This document shows, piece by piece, positions 45,901 through 54,294 of a stretch of 64,000 nt of DNA; position 1 is the first letter of the stretch; each line of letters opens with the position of its first letter. Under the pieces are notes generated by a model. That model saw nothing but the letters and a program-made list of their open reading frames with translations. It was not told where the DNA came from and ran no database searches. The translations under genes and the position numbers were made by a program. The DNA is from Pontibacter sp. E15-1 (lineage in GTDB: Bacteria > Bacteroidota > Bacteroidia > Cytophagales > Hymenobacteraceae), in assembly GCF_022601975.1 (NCBI RefSeq), contig NZ_JAKVIR010000010.1, positions 103,316 to 167,315 on the forward strand, in the 5' to 3' direction.

Positions 45901-45984
45901 TACAAAGGCATCGACCCGGAGTTCCCGCGCCAGGATACCCCGTCCTACTCGCAGTACCTGTTAGGGCTTAACGTTAAATTTTAG
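42949..45984 (+). CDS. susC: SusC/RagA-type TonB-linked outer-membrane transporter
   Basis: 1011 residues: signal peptide (1-23), an N-terminal carboxypeptidase-like domain (about 45-125, with VQGKVTSGKGEPLPGV and FSYIGF), a TonB box-like stretch (EEVVVVGYGTQKKSDITGAV), a plug domain (about 125-250) and a 22-strand barrel ending in LLGLNVKF. It imports oligosaccharides across the outer membrane using TonB energy, with SusD as lid. It is the first gene of the sugar locus. Confidence 0.95.
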   Translation: MAICTRLSFVMAVLCLTEVSSKAAMLPPAADAAPGISLRRADVVVQGKVTSGKGEPLPGVTVVVKGTSNGATTGIDGTYSLRMAQASGTLVFSYIGFLTKEVPLTGQTTVNVVLTEDMKALEEVVVVGYGTQKKSDITGAVGSVKAEEIQEVPVTSAAQALQGRVAGVNVTMAGTKPGAGVTVRVRGNRSFSANNDPLYVLDGIPITGGINDIAPQDISSIEVLKDASATAIYGSRGANGVVLVTTKRGTVGKPQVSYDTYVGFSKALGKVDMMNGAEFAEYKRESRRATGNYNDNDPEAADKALFEPVELESIRLGRSTDYQEEMLRTGMIQNHQLGVNGGTENTRYAVSLNYFKDEGIIKIQDMSRYTLRVNLDQKIGDRIKFGVSSLISKSVLNGLNLNPYDDALAENPLGVPYDEQGNLIFLPTNDGLRSNPLSELQKGALINREDRFRVFSSLYGEVQLAEGLSYRLNFGPDLIQSRTGNFTGRFTNARRGNAPTARTDENQVFNYTLENIVNYNKTFAEKHSLNFTGLYSVQQRQEEASNVDVFGVPAESMEYYNLGSAAKVTGVGSFYQKWNILSYMARVNYGYDSRYLLTLTGRADGSSRFADGKKWGFFPSVALGWNISNEAFLQDITWLTTLRLRGSYGETGNTGIDPYQTQGSLARTTYSFGNTGLFGFRPGAIPNDNLRWETTSSYNIGMDYGLWNNRISGSVEFYRQNTRDLLLQRQLPYTSGFGNVLENIGSTQNTGVEFALSAVVIPGNDFNWSVDLNAFANKEKIVELYGGKTDDVGSQWFIGQPINVFYDYEKIGIWQTDEAEQAKVYGQKPGEIKVRDVNQDNQITADDRVLLGTPRPDWQGGMTHRFSYKNFDLSVFVFGQFGNEIISNLHEGGPINLFGRYNSLDVDYWTPTNLTNAYPRPNQNQERPVYASTLRYFDGSFVKIRNINLGYNLPTALTDKIKLGSVRIYATAQQPFIFSSYVDDYKGIDPEFPRQDTPSYSQYLLGLNVKF

Positions 45985-46002
45985 AACCTATACCTGAATT
46001 TT

Positions 46003-47643
46003 ATGAAACGACATATATATAGCCTGCTGATCATCTCCTGCCTCTCCACCTCGTGCAACCACCTGCTGGAGGAGGACTTGCGCACCGACCTGACGGAGCC
46101 CTTTATCAACACAAGCGACGGCCTGGAGGCCGCGGTGGTGGCCGCGTACCAGCCCCTGCGCCAGTACTACGGCGTGGAGCGCGGCATGACCACCACCGTG
46201 TTCGGCACCGACATTTACATGCAGGGTTCGGATGGCAGTTTCAAGTTTTTCGACACCTACTCGTCTCAGCTGGACGCCCGGAACGACTACAGCCGGGAAA
46301 TCTGGAACAACTTCTACGTGGGTATAAACACTGCCAACGCCGTGATCGGGCGGGCGCCCCAGATCACGGACATGAACGAGGTGACCCGCAACATCCGCAT
46401 CGGCGAGGCAAAGTTCCTGCGGGCGCACCACTACTTCATCCTGGTGCAGACCTACGGGCCGGTACACATCACGCTGGAGGAGACAAAGGTTGTGGAGACT
46501 GCCTCCAGCCGGTCTAGCGTGAAGGATGTGTACGACGTGATTGTGGCGGACCTGGAGGCGGCCATCGCGCAGCTGCCGGCCAGCTCCAATGATTGGGGGA
46601 GAGCCACTAAGCCTGCCGCCGAGCACTTGCTGGCCAGGGTGCTGCTGACGCGCGCCAGTTCCACCGCGGCGCAGCCAACCGACTACGAGCGCGCCGCGGC
46701 ACTCGCCAAAACCGTTATCAACGACTACAGCTACCGGCTGCTGCCGGATGTGGCGAACGTGTTTGCGCAGGGCAACGAGCAGAACGACGAGGTGATTTTT
46801 GCCGCCCAGTACATCAACGAACTGATCTACAACGGCGACGGCCCCAACAACGCCAGTCGCTTTGTGCTGATGCAGTATGACATTGAGCCGGGCATGAAGC
46901 GCGACCTGACGAATGGCACTCCCTGGAAGCGCTTCCGGCCAACCGACTTCCTGCTGAACGAGGTATACGCCGACCGTGAGAACGATGCCCGGTATGACAA
47001 GTTCTTCAAGAAGGTTTTCTACGCAAACAACGCCACCACCATCCCGAAGGTGAACGGGGCAGCGGCCTATAGCGTGGGCGACACCGCCATCTGGCTGCCG
47101 GGCGTGGAACTGCCTGCCAGCGTGGTGGCCAGCAAGCCATACCAGGTCGTGCTGCCAAGCCAGTATACCCCTAAAAAATACCCCTCGCTCAGGAAGTTTG
47201 AGGATGCCCTGCGGCCCGACAACCAGGCTGCCGGCGTGCGCGACTTCCCGATGATGCGCCTGGCGGAAACATACCTGATCGCGGCGGAGGCGCTGATGAT
47301 GAGCGGCAAGGCCGAGGAGGCGGCCCAGTACATCAACACACTCCGGAAAAGGGCCGCAAAGGTAGGGGCCACGCCCGAGGAGACGGAGCGGCACCTGCAA
47401 GCCATGGTCGTGTCGCCGGGCCAGCTCGACATCGACTTTATCCTGAATGAAAGAGCGCGGGAACTGGTGGGCGAGATGTTCCGCTGGTTTGACCTGGTGC
47501 GGACAGGGAAGCTGGTGGAGCGCGTGAAGGCCTACAACCCATATGGGGCCGCCAACATAGAGGCACACCATGTGCTTCGCCCCATACCCCAGGACCAGAT
47601 CGACCGGACCAGCTCCGAGTTCGCTCAGAACCCCGGTTACTAA
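46003..47643 (+). CDS. susD: SusD/RagB-type outer-membrane lipoprotein
   Basis: 546 residues. Lipoprotein signal with lipobox STSC (C18). The SusD fold is seen in the TPR-like helical region (KFLRAHHYFILVQTYGPV about residue 128) and the C-terminal block LNERARELVGEMFRWFDLVRTGKL (about 484, given here as the family hallmark). It captures glycan at the surface and hands it to SusC. It starts 18 bases after susC. Confidence 0.95.
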   Translation: MKRHIYSLLIISCLSTSCNHLLEEDLRTDLTEPFINTSDGLEAAVVAAYQPLRQYYGVERGMTTTVFGTDIYMQGSDGSFKFFDTYSSQLDARNDYSREIWNNFYVGINTANAVIGRAPQITDMNEVTRNIRIGEAKFLRAHHYFILVQTYGPVHITLEETKVVETASSRSSVKDVYDVIVADLEAAIAQLPASSNDWGRATKPAAEHLLARVLLTRASSTAAQPTDYERAAALAKTVINDYSYRLLPDVANVFAQGNEQNDEVIFAAQYINELIYNGDGPNNASRFVLMQYDIEPGMKRDLTNGTPWKRFRPTDFLLNEVYADRENDARYDKFFKKVFYANNATTIPKVNGAAAYSVGDTAIWLPGVELPASVVASKPYQVVLPSQYTPKKYPSLRKFEDALRPDNQAAGVRDFPMMRLAETYLIAAEALMMSGKAEEAAQYINTLRKRAAKVGATPEETERHLQAMVVSPGQLDIDFILNERARELVGEMFRWFDLVRTGKLVERVKAYNPYGAANIEAHHVLRPIPQDQIDRTSSEFAQNPGY

Positions 47644-47649
47644 GCGGCA

Positions 47650-47695
47650 GCGCTCACCCGGCTCAGGCAGGTTTATACCTGAGCCGGGTGAGCGC
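47650..47695 (+). terminator. 18-base perfect hairpin after susD
   Basis: The arms GCGCTCACCCGGCTCAGG (47650-47667) and CCTGAGCCGGGTGAGCGC (47678-47695) pair perfectly around a 10-base loop. No T run follows, so this may be an RNA-stabilising or partial-termination hairpin that keeps susCD levels above those of the downstream genes, rather than a classic terminator. Confidence 0.65.
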
Positions 47696-47878
47696 CTGTT
47701 CGCTCGCTCGGATATCCCTTTGAAAGCTGCTCGTTTGCCGTGGCGCATGCCAAGGCTGCCATATCAAATGTAAAATGACTATATTACTACCTGAGCGGGC
47801 CTGTTGGCACAGAAGCAGGATGCAGCAGGATGTCAAGCTCATATAAAAAACAGAATTTACAACAACCACACACATACC

Positions 47879-49282
47879 ATGAAAAAAAGCCATTTGCCAC
47901 TTTTGCTTATGCCATTGCTTATCGCCGGTGTCCAGTCCGGGTGCTCAACCAATCATAATGAGACCGTGCAAAATTCCGAAAACATACAAGAGGCCGGCTG
48001 GACGGAGCTGTTCAACGGCAAGGACCTGACGGGCTGGAAACAGATCAACGGTAAAGCCAGCTACAAGGTAGAGGATGGGGCCATCGTGGGAACCACCGTG
48101 ATGGACTCACCCAACAGCTTCCTGGCCGCCGATAAGGAGTATGGCGACTTTATACTGGAATTTGAGGTGATGCTCAACAACGACATCAACAGCGGCGTGC
48201 AGTTCCGCAGCATCTCGGATCCCGCCGTGATGGAGGGCCGCGTGCATGGCTACCAGTTTGAGCTGGACCCATCCGACCGGAAATGGACGGGTGGTATCTA
48301 CGACGAGGCCCGGCGCGGCTGGCTATACCCCCTGTCGCTGAACCCCGACGCCCAGTCGGCCTTTAAGAAGGGAGAGTGGAACAAAGCCCGTATCGAAGCC
48401 ATCGGCAATAAGATCAAAACCTGGATAAACGACGTGCCCGTGGCCTCGGTGGTAGACGACATGACGCCGAAAGGCGTGCTTGCCCTGCAGGTGCATTCCA
48501 TCGGCAACGCCGCCGATGCCGGGAAAGAAATCAAGTGGCGCAACATCCGCATCAAAACCACAGACCTGACCCCGCGCGAGGGGCACGATGCCTACGTGGT
48601 GAACCTGGTGCCCAACACCCTGACCGACGAGGAGAAGGCCCAGGGCTGGAGCCTGCTTTGGGACGGCAAAACGACCAACGGCTGGCGCGGTGCCTACCAG
48701 GATAAGTTCCCGGAGGGCGGCTGGAAGCTGCAGAACGGCGAGCTGCAGGTGCTGGAGTCGGGCGGCGCCGAGTCGGTGAACGGCGGCGACATCGTGACGG
48801 AGAAGGAGTACGGTGCGTTTGAGCTGCAGGTGCAGTTTAAGCTGACGGAAGGCGCCAACAGCGGCATCAAATACTTCGTGACCGAGAAAGAGAAAGTAGG
48901 CAAGGGCTCGGCGATCGGGCTGGAGTACCAGGTGCTGGATGATGAGAAGCACCCGGACGCCAAGATGGGCCGCGACGGCAACCGCACCATCGCCTCGCTG
49001 TATGACCTGAAGACTTCCGAGAAGAACCCGCGCTTTATCAAGCCCGTGGGCGAGTGGAACCTGGCGCGCCTGGTCGTGAAGCCCGACAACACCGTGGAGC
49101 ACTGGCTCAATGGCATCAAGGTGCTGGAGTACAAGCGTGGCTCGCAGGAGTTCCGCGACCTGGTGAAGATCAGCAAGTACAAAGACTGGGAGAACTTCGG
49201 GGAGGCGGAGAAAGGACACATCCTGCTGCAGGACCACGGCAACAACGTCGCTTTCAGAAGCATCAAAATCAAAGAGTTGTAA
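47879..49282 (+). CDS. Two-domain DUF1080 lipoprotein (3-keto-glycoside hydrolase family)
   Basis: 467 residues from ATG 47879, which begins a lipoprotein signal with C22 (VQSGCST); the open frame reaches 47804 but that leader is non-family. Two tandem DUF1080 domains follow: about 40-228 ([34 protein letters not shown]) and about 255-467 ([32 protein letters not shown]). The domain (PF06439) is a concanavalin-like jelly roll; members hydrolyse glycosides whose C3 has been oxidised to a ketone. Its partner here would be the Gfo/Idh oxidoreductase that follows. It is likely periplasmic or surface-anchored. Confidence 0.85.
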   Translation: MKKSHLPLLLMPLLIAGVQSGCSTNHNETVQNSENIQEAGWTELFNGKDLTGWKQINGKASYKVEDGAIVGTTVMDSPNSFLAADKEYGDFILEFEVMLNNDINSGVQFRSISDPAVMEGRVHGYQFELDPSDRKWTGGIYDEARRGWLYPLSLNPDAQSAFKKGEWNKARIEAIGNKIKTWINDVPVASVVDDMTPKGVLALQVHSIGNAADAGKEIKWRNIRIKTTDLTPREGHDAYVVNLVPNTLTDEEKAQGWSLLWDGKTTNGWRGAYQDKFPEGGWKLQNGELQVLESGGAESVNGGDIVTEKEYGAFELQVQFKLTEGANSGIKYFVTEKEKVGKGSAIGLEYQVLDDEKHPDAKMGRDGNRTIASLYDLKTSEKNPRFIKPVGEWNLARLVVKPDNTVEHWLNGIKVLEYKRGSQEFRDLVKISKYKDWENFGEAEKGHILLQDHGNNVAFRSIKIKEL

Positions 49283-49409
49283 CACGGCTCAAAGGGTAGA
49301 TTGGTTTTTTTCAGGCGCCGATTTCCGGGGGAGAAGGCGTAAGGGTATGGCGCCCGGCTAAGCTTACGGCAGCCAGAAGCGAGGCATTAACTTCAAAAAT
49401 TTACAAGAG

Positions 49410-50765
49410 ATGAAAGAAGGTATAGAGCATCAACAGCAAAACGCACGGCGCGACTTTATCAGGAAGGCGGCCATCGGCACGCTGGGTTTTTCGGTGATGG
49501 GCTTCAGCGCCAAAAGCTACGGTAGGATACTGGGGGCCAACGACCGGGTGCGGGTAGGCATCGTCGGGTTTTCTGATCGGTTCAGGCACTCCCTCTACCC
49601 GGCCTTTATGGACCACGCGAAAGCGATGAACTTCGAGTTTGTGGGCGTGTCCGACATCTGGAACCGCCGCCGCGACGAGGCTGAGGCCTACGCGAAGGAA
49701 AAGCACGGCATCAAGCTGAAAAAATACCGCAACAACGACGAGCTATACAGCAAGAAGGACGTTGACGCAGTGATCATCAGCACCGCCGACTTCCAGCACG
49801 CGCTGATGGGCGTGGAGGCTGTGCGCAACGGCAAGGACGTGTACCTGGAGAAGCCAATGGCGGAGACCATGGAAGATGCCCGCGCGATTCTGAAGGCGGT
49901 AAACGAGACGGGCAAGATCGTGCAGATCGGGTCGCAGCGCCGCAGCGCACCCAACTACATCGCGGCCAACGAGTACATCAAGTCCGGCAAGTTCGGCGAC
50001 ATCAAGATGGTGGAGATGACCTGGAACGTGAACCAGCCGGGGCGCTGGAGACGGCCGGAGCTGGTGAGCCAGATCCGGAAAGAAGACACCGACTGGGACC
50101 GCTTCCTGATGAACCGCCCGAAAGTGGCCTGGGACCCCCGCAAGTACCTGGAGTACCGCCTGTTCTGGCCATACTCCTCCGGTATACCGGGCCAGTGGAT
50201 GTCGCACCAGATAGACACCGTGCACTGGTTCACGGACCTGGAGCACCCGCGCAGCGTGTCGGCCAACGGCGGCATCTATATGTGGGCAGATGGCCGCGAG
50301 AACCCGGACACCATGACAGCCGTGTTTGACTACGGCCCCGGAAGCGAGCCCGGCAAAGGCTTTCAGGTGGTATACTCGTCACGGTTCAGCAACTCGGCTG
50401 GCGGCGTGAAGGAACTGTATTACTCCAACGGCGGCATGCTGAACCTCGACACGAACATGATCACCTCCGAGGGAGGCCTGACCCAGAACATGGCGGACCA
50501 AATGGGGATGCAGGCGAACCTGCTGCCGGACTATACCCTGCCCAGCGACGCGAAGGTTTCGACGGACGCCAACACGGGCGGCGACCCGATGACCTCGCTG
50601 CACATGCGCAACTGGATGGAGTGCGTGCGCAGCCGCGAAACGCCGCACGCCTCGGTAAAGGCGGGCTACAACCACTCGGTTGCCAACATCATGACCCGAA
50701 CTGCCCTGCAAACGGGCAAGCGCGTGACTTTTGACAAAGCGAAGCAGGAGATTATCGCCAGCTAA
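49410..50765 (+). CDS. Tat-exported Gfo/Idh/MocA family oxidoreductase
   Basis: 451 residues. The N-terminus carries a twin-arginine export signal (ARRDFIRKAAIGTLGF, residues 12-27). The NAD-binding fold follows (about 47-165) with the family lysine in YLEKPMAET (about 150), then the Gfo/Idh C-terminal sheet domain. The nucleotide loop reads VGIVGFSDRF, lacking the second and third glycine of GxGxxG, so cofactor binding may differ; exported members carry their NAD(P) tightly bound. Together with DUF1080 proteins such enzymes are thought to oxidise sugars at C3. Substrate here is unknown. Confidence 0.85.
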   Translation: MKEGIEHQQQNARRDFIRKAAIGTLGFSVMGFSAKSYGRILGANDRVRVGIVGFSDRFRHSLYPAFMDHAKAMNFEFVGVSDIWNRRRDEAEAYAKEKHGIKLKKYRNNDELYSKKDVDAVIISTADFQHALMGVEAVRNGKDVYLEKPMAETMEDARAILKAVNETGKIVQIGSQRRSAPNYIAANEYIKSGKFGDIKMVEMTWNVNQPGRWRRPELVSQIRKEDTDWDRFLMNRPKVAWDPRKYLEYRLFWPYSSGIPGQWMSHQIDTVHWFTDLEHPRSVSANGGIYMWADGRENPDTMTAVFDYGPGSEPGKGFQVVYSSRFSNSAGGVKELYYSNGGMLNLDTNMITSEGGLTQNMADQMGMQANLLPDYTLPSDAKVSTDANTGGDPMTSLHMRNWMECVRSRETPHASVKAGYNHSVANIMTRTALQTGKRVTFDKAKQEIIAS

Positions 50766-50873
50766 ATGTCCTTTGAGGGAGCCATACGGGTGCAGAACGG
50801 GCAACGGAATTCCCGCTGCTGAATACAGGCCATACCATAGGTATGGCCACTGACAAAACTTGATCGAACAGGT

Positions 50874-51962
50874 ATGAGACAAAATTGGAGATGGGGGCTG
50901 GCTGTGCTTGGCGTTTGGCTGGCCTGCGCTTTGGGCGGGAATTTTATGGCGATGGGCCAGGCGAAAACCAACCGCATCCAGCTGACAGTAAACAGAAAGG
51001 CCAAGCGGGTGGATGTCACCATCGACGGCAAGCCCTTCACGTCCTATGTATACCCTGAGGAGGTAAAGAAGCCGGTTTTATACCCTATCCGCACAGCCAA
51101 AGGCACTGTGGTTACCCGGGGCTGGCCACTGGAACCAAGGCCTGGCGAGCGTGTGGACCATCCGCACCATGTGGGGCTCTGGTTCAATTACGGCGACGTG
51201 AACGGGCACGACTTCTGGAACAACTCCAACGATACCGGCGACCACAAGGGCCCTTTCGGCACCATCCGGCACCGCCGTGTGGACAAGATGACCAGTGGCA
51301 ACGACCAGGCCTCGCTGGAGGTGAGCGCCGAATGGCAAAAGCCTGACGGCACGCCCTTGCTGGTGGAAACCACCCGCTTCGTTTTCCGGGGCGACGGCGA
51401 CACCCGCACCATCGACCGGATCACCACCCTCACGGCGCAGAAAGAGGATGTGCTGTTTAAGGACAACAAAGAAGGCCTGATCGCTTTGCGGGTGGCACGT
51501 GAACTGGAACACCCGTCCACCAAACCCGAGGTGTTCACGGATGCCAGCGGAAAGGCCACCGCGGTGCCCCAACTGAACAACGAGGGCGTGACAGGGCTGT
51601 ACCACAGCAGCAAGGGTATAACCGGCGATGCGGTATGGGGAACCCGCGCCGAGTGGGTAAGCCTGAACGGGAAAATAGGCAAGGAGCCCATCGCAGTCGT
51701 GATCATGGACAACCCGCAGAACGTGGGCTTCCCGACCTACTGGCATGCGCGTGGCTATGGCCTGTTTGCGGCCAACCCGCTGGGCCAGCAGGCAATGAGC
51801 GAGGGCAAGGAAGAACTCAATTTCAAACTCCCGGCCGGCGAGTCGGTCACTTTCCGGCATCGCGTGCTCATTCACTCCGGGGCAGACTTCAACACCGGGC
51901 AGGCAGAAACGGCGTACCAGCGCTTCATCCAGAAGCAGAGCGGCGTGTCAAAAGGAAAATAA
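50874..51962 (+). CDS. PmoA family protein (DUF6807), secreted
   Basis: 362 residues with a signal peptide (hydrophobic 8-24, cleavage near AMG-QA). The family block HPHHVGLWFNYGDVNGHDFW begins near residue 98, where the histidine cluster may bind metal, and TYWHARGYGLFAANPLG occurs near 288. The database name refers to methane oxygenase PmoA, but these Bacteroidota proteins live in sugar loci next to Gfo/Idh genes and have no known link to methane. The function is unknown; a carbohydrate-related role is inference from context. Confidence 0.75.
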   Translation: MRQNWRWGLAVLGVWLACALGGNFMAMGQAKTNRIQLTVNRKAKRVDVTIDGKPFTSYVYPEEVKKPVLYPIRTAKGTVVTRGWPLEPRPGERVDHPHHVGLWFNYGDVNGHDFWNNSNDTGDHKGPFGTIRHRRVDKMTSGNDQASLEVSAEWQKPDGTPLLVETTRFVFRGDGDTRTIDRITTLTAQKEDVLFKDNKEGLIALRVARELEHPSTKPEVFTDASGKATAVPQLNNEGVTGLYHSSKGITGDAVWGTRAEWVSLNGKIGKEPIAVVIMDNPQNVGFPTYWHARGYGLFAANPLGQQAMSEGKEELNFKLPAGESVTFRHRVLIHSGADFNTGQAETAYQRFIQKQSGVSKGK

Positions 51963-52134
51963 AGCCGATAGTTTTGCGTGGATGCCTCCGCAGGGTGTAC
52001 GTTTGATTGTGAGCCGGATGTAGGGCATTTGGGTATAAAACAGGTGTTTTGCGCACGTTCTATACCCCGGCTCTACTCAGAAATTAGTATATTTAACTCC
52101 AAAAAGAAGTACCGCTTGCACAGGCAGCACACCC

Positions 52135-53160
52135 ATGACGAAACAGCCTCAGAACAGGTTAAAAGATATCGCCCAAGAACTTGGCTTGGCCACCTCTACC
52201 GTTTCAAGAGCCCTCAGCGATCATCCGCACGTGAGCCAGGAAACGAAAGAGCGGGTGCGGCAGGCTGTCGAGAAGTCGGGTTACCAGCTGAACGCCATGG
52301 CCTCCAGCCTCCGCAAAAGCAAGTCGAACATCATCGGCCTGATCGTTCCCCGGATCTCGATGTACTTCCAGTCGGCGGTGATCACGGCCATCCAGAACGA
52401 GCTGCAGAAATGCGACTACAACCTGATGATTTTCCAGTCGAACGAGTCGCCGGCCCTGGAAAAGCAGCTGGTGAGCGTGCTGCACGCCCTGCGCGTGGAA
52501 GGGCTGATTGTCTCGTCCACGCTCTACACCGAGGATTTCTCGCCCTTCGATGTCTTCCGGAAAGCCAACGTGCCGCTGGTGTTTTATGACCGCGTGCCCA
52601 AGGGATACTCCGCCCACAAAATTCAGGGCGACGACTACCAGGGAGGGTATAAATCAACGCTGCACCTGCTGGAGCAGGGCTGCCGCCGGATCGCGCACAT
52701 CAGCGGCCCGCTTACCTGCAGCCTGTATAACGAGCGCTACGCCGGCTACCAGGAGGCCCTAAGGAAATACAACGTGCCGTTGGATGAGCGCCTGGTGTTT
52801 TTCCATGAGCTGACCTATGAAAACGCCATTAAAACCTGCGATGAGTTGTTTGGCCAGGAGCCATACCCGGACGCCGTTTTCACCTGCAACGACACAACGG
52901 CCATTGCCGTGCTGGATTATGCCAAGCAGCTGAAACTGGACATTCCGGGAGCACTAAAACTGGCGGGCTACTCCAACGACCCGCGGGTGCGGATCATTCA
53001 GCCCACGATCACGTCGGTAGAGCAGTTCCCCTACGAGATGGGGGAGCAGGCCGCCAAGCTGATTCTGGACCTGGTGCAACAGAAGCTCACGCCGGGCAAG
53101 AGCTTTATCTCGCTCACCACCCCTGTGGAGGTGATCCGGCGCGAATCAAGTGGCGAATAA
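52135..53160 (+). CDS. LacI-family transcriptional regulator of the sugar/uronate locus
   Basis: 341 residues. N-terminal LacI helix-turn-helix (about 8-30, RLKDIAQELGLATSTVSRAL), hinge helix (about 52-62) and a periplasmic-binding-protein-like effector domain with DRVPKGYSAHKIQGDDYQGG (about 150) and CNDTTAIAVLDYA (about 248). It represses or activates operons in response to a sugar or uronate. A perfect palindrome with LacI-type centre lies 71 bases after the gene (53231-53242) and near-copies lie before susC, so I infer that it controls both operons. The inducer is unknown. Confidence 0.92.
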   Translation: MTKQPQNRLKDIAQELGLATSTVSRALSDHPHVSQETKERVRQAVEKSGYQLNAMASSLRKSKSNIIGLIVPRISMYFQSAVITAIQNELQKCDYNLMIFQSNESPALEKQLVSVLHALRVEGLIVSSTLYTEDFSPFDVFRKANVPLVFYDRVPKGYSAHKIQGDDYQGGYKSTLHLLEQGCRRIAHISGPLTCSLYNERYAGYQEALRKYNVPLDERLVFFHELTYENAIKTCDELFGQEPYPDAVFTCNDTTAIAVLDYAKQLKLDIPGALKLAGYSNDPRVRIIQPTITSVEQFPYEMGEQAAKLILDLVQQKLTPGKSFISLTTPVEVIRRESSGE

Positions 53161-53230
53161 GTTTGTGACTTGGATAATTTGCCCTAACTTATAAAGGATT
53201 TTAGAAAAGATATATTTTTTACCTTTCACT

Positions 53231-53242
53231 GCAATCGATTGC
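53231..53242. promoter_or_regulatory. Perfect LacI-type operator GCAATCGATTGC before the mannonate oxidoreductase gene
   Basis: A 12-base perfect palindrome with central CG in the 195-base gap between the LacI gene and the hexuronate genes, just downstream of AT-rich, weakly promoter-like sequence (TATATTTT at 53211-53218). Near-copies occur upstream of susC. Confidence 0.6.
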
Positions 53243-53355
53243 TATTTGAAATCGGCTCTGGCACACCAAAAGGTTCCAGCGCAAAGCAGCAGAAAACGCA
53301 GGCCTCGCAGCGCAAATGCCTGGCAAGAGTACCCAACTAAACGAAACAACAACCC

Positions 53356-54177
53356 ATGAGTGGATTAGAGCAGTTTTCATTGGCAGGCAAAGTCATCGTG
53401 ATGACCGGGGCCACCGGTATTTTAGGCGAGGCCATGTCGCTTGCCATCGGCAAGGCAGGGGCTAAAGTGGCCATCCTCGGGCGCAACCAGGAGCGGGCCG
53501 AGGCACGCGTAGCCGCCATCCGCGCGGCGGGCGGTGAGGCCATCGCGGTGCTGGGCGATGTGCTGGACGAAGTACAGATGCACACGGCCAAAGAGCGGGT
53601 GCTGGCGGAGTGGGGCACGATAGACGGCCTGGTGAACGCGGCCGGCGGCAACATCCCCGGGGCCACCGTCATGCCCGACCAGGATTTGTTTGACACCAGC
53701 ATAGAAGACACCCGGAAAGCCGTGGACCTGAACCTGTTCGGCACCATCATCCCGACGCAGGTCTTCGGCCGTGTGATCGCAGAGAAAGGCAAGGGAACCA
53801 TCGTGAACATCTCGTCGCTGACGGCGCAACGGCCCCTGACCCGGGTGCTGGGCTATACCATGGCTAAGAAGGCGGTGGAGGCCTATACGCAGTGGATGGC
53901 TGTGGAGCTGGCCCTGCGTTATGGCGACGGCGTGCGGGTGAACGCCATCGCCCCCGGTGTGTTCCTGACAGAGCAAAACCGCAGCCTGCTGCTGCAACCT
54001 GACGGAAGCTATACAGACAGGGCGCAGAAGTTTATCACCAACACCCCCTTCCGAAGACTGGGCGACCCCGAGGAACTGACCGGGACGCTAATTTACCTGC
54101 TGAGCGACGCCTCCAGGTTTGTGAGCGGCGAAACGGTGCTGGTAGACGGTGGTTTTAACGCCTACAGTGGGGTATAG
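53356..54177 (+). CDS. uxuB: SDR-family D-mannonate oxidoreductase (UxuB role)
   Basis: 273 residues, short-chain dehydrogenase: nucleotide loop TGATGILGEAMSLAIG (residues 17-32), NAAGG (about 95), catalytic Ser in NISSLTAQRP and Tyr-x-x-x-Lys in YTMAKKA (about 175). This SDR subfamily converts D-fructuronate to D-mannonate with NADH and replaces the unrelated UxuB of E. coli. The gene is followed by uxuA and uxaC, which fixes the role by context; the reaction direction is known for the pathway. Confidence 0.85.
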   Translation: MSGLEQFSLAGKVIVMTGATGILGEAMSLAIGKAGAKVAILGRNQERAEARVAAIRAAGGEAIAVLGDVLDEVQMHTAKERVLAEWGTIDGLVNAAGGNIPGATVMPDQDLFDTSIEDTRKAVDLNLFGTIIPTQVFGRVIAEKGKGTIVNISSLTAQRPLTRVLGYTMAKKAVEAYTQWMAVELALRYGDGVRVNAIAPGVFLTEQNRSLLLQPDGSYTDRAQKFITNTPFRRLGDPEELTGTLIYLLSDASRFVSGETVLVDGGFNAYSGV

Positions 54178-54294
54178 CAACAACAAAGGCACAAAAAGAC
54201 CATGAAAGTAAGGTATAGCAAATGCTGCGGTGGTCCTGTTGCGTCGTGCCCAGGATCATCTGATATCATATAGCCGACATCTAAACAAAACGAT

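Noticed and set aside
47650..47695. Hairpin after susD as a certain rho-independent terminator
   Set aside because: The stem is perfect but no T run follows, and the downstream genes fit the same function, so I keep it only as a hairpin of unsure role.
44248..47748. Very long minus-strand open frames opposite susC and susD (456 and 586 codons)
   Set aside because: They mirror codon bias of the plus-strand genes; susC and susD are unmistakable.
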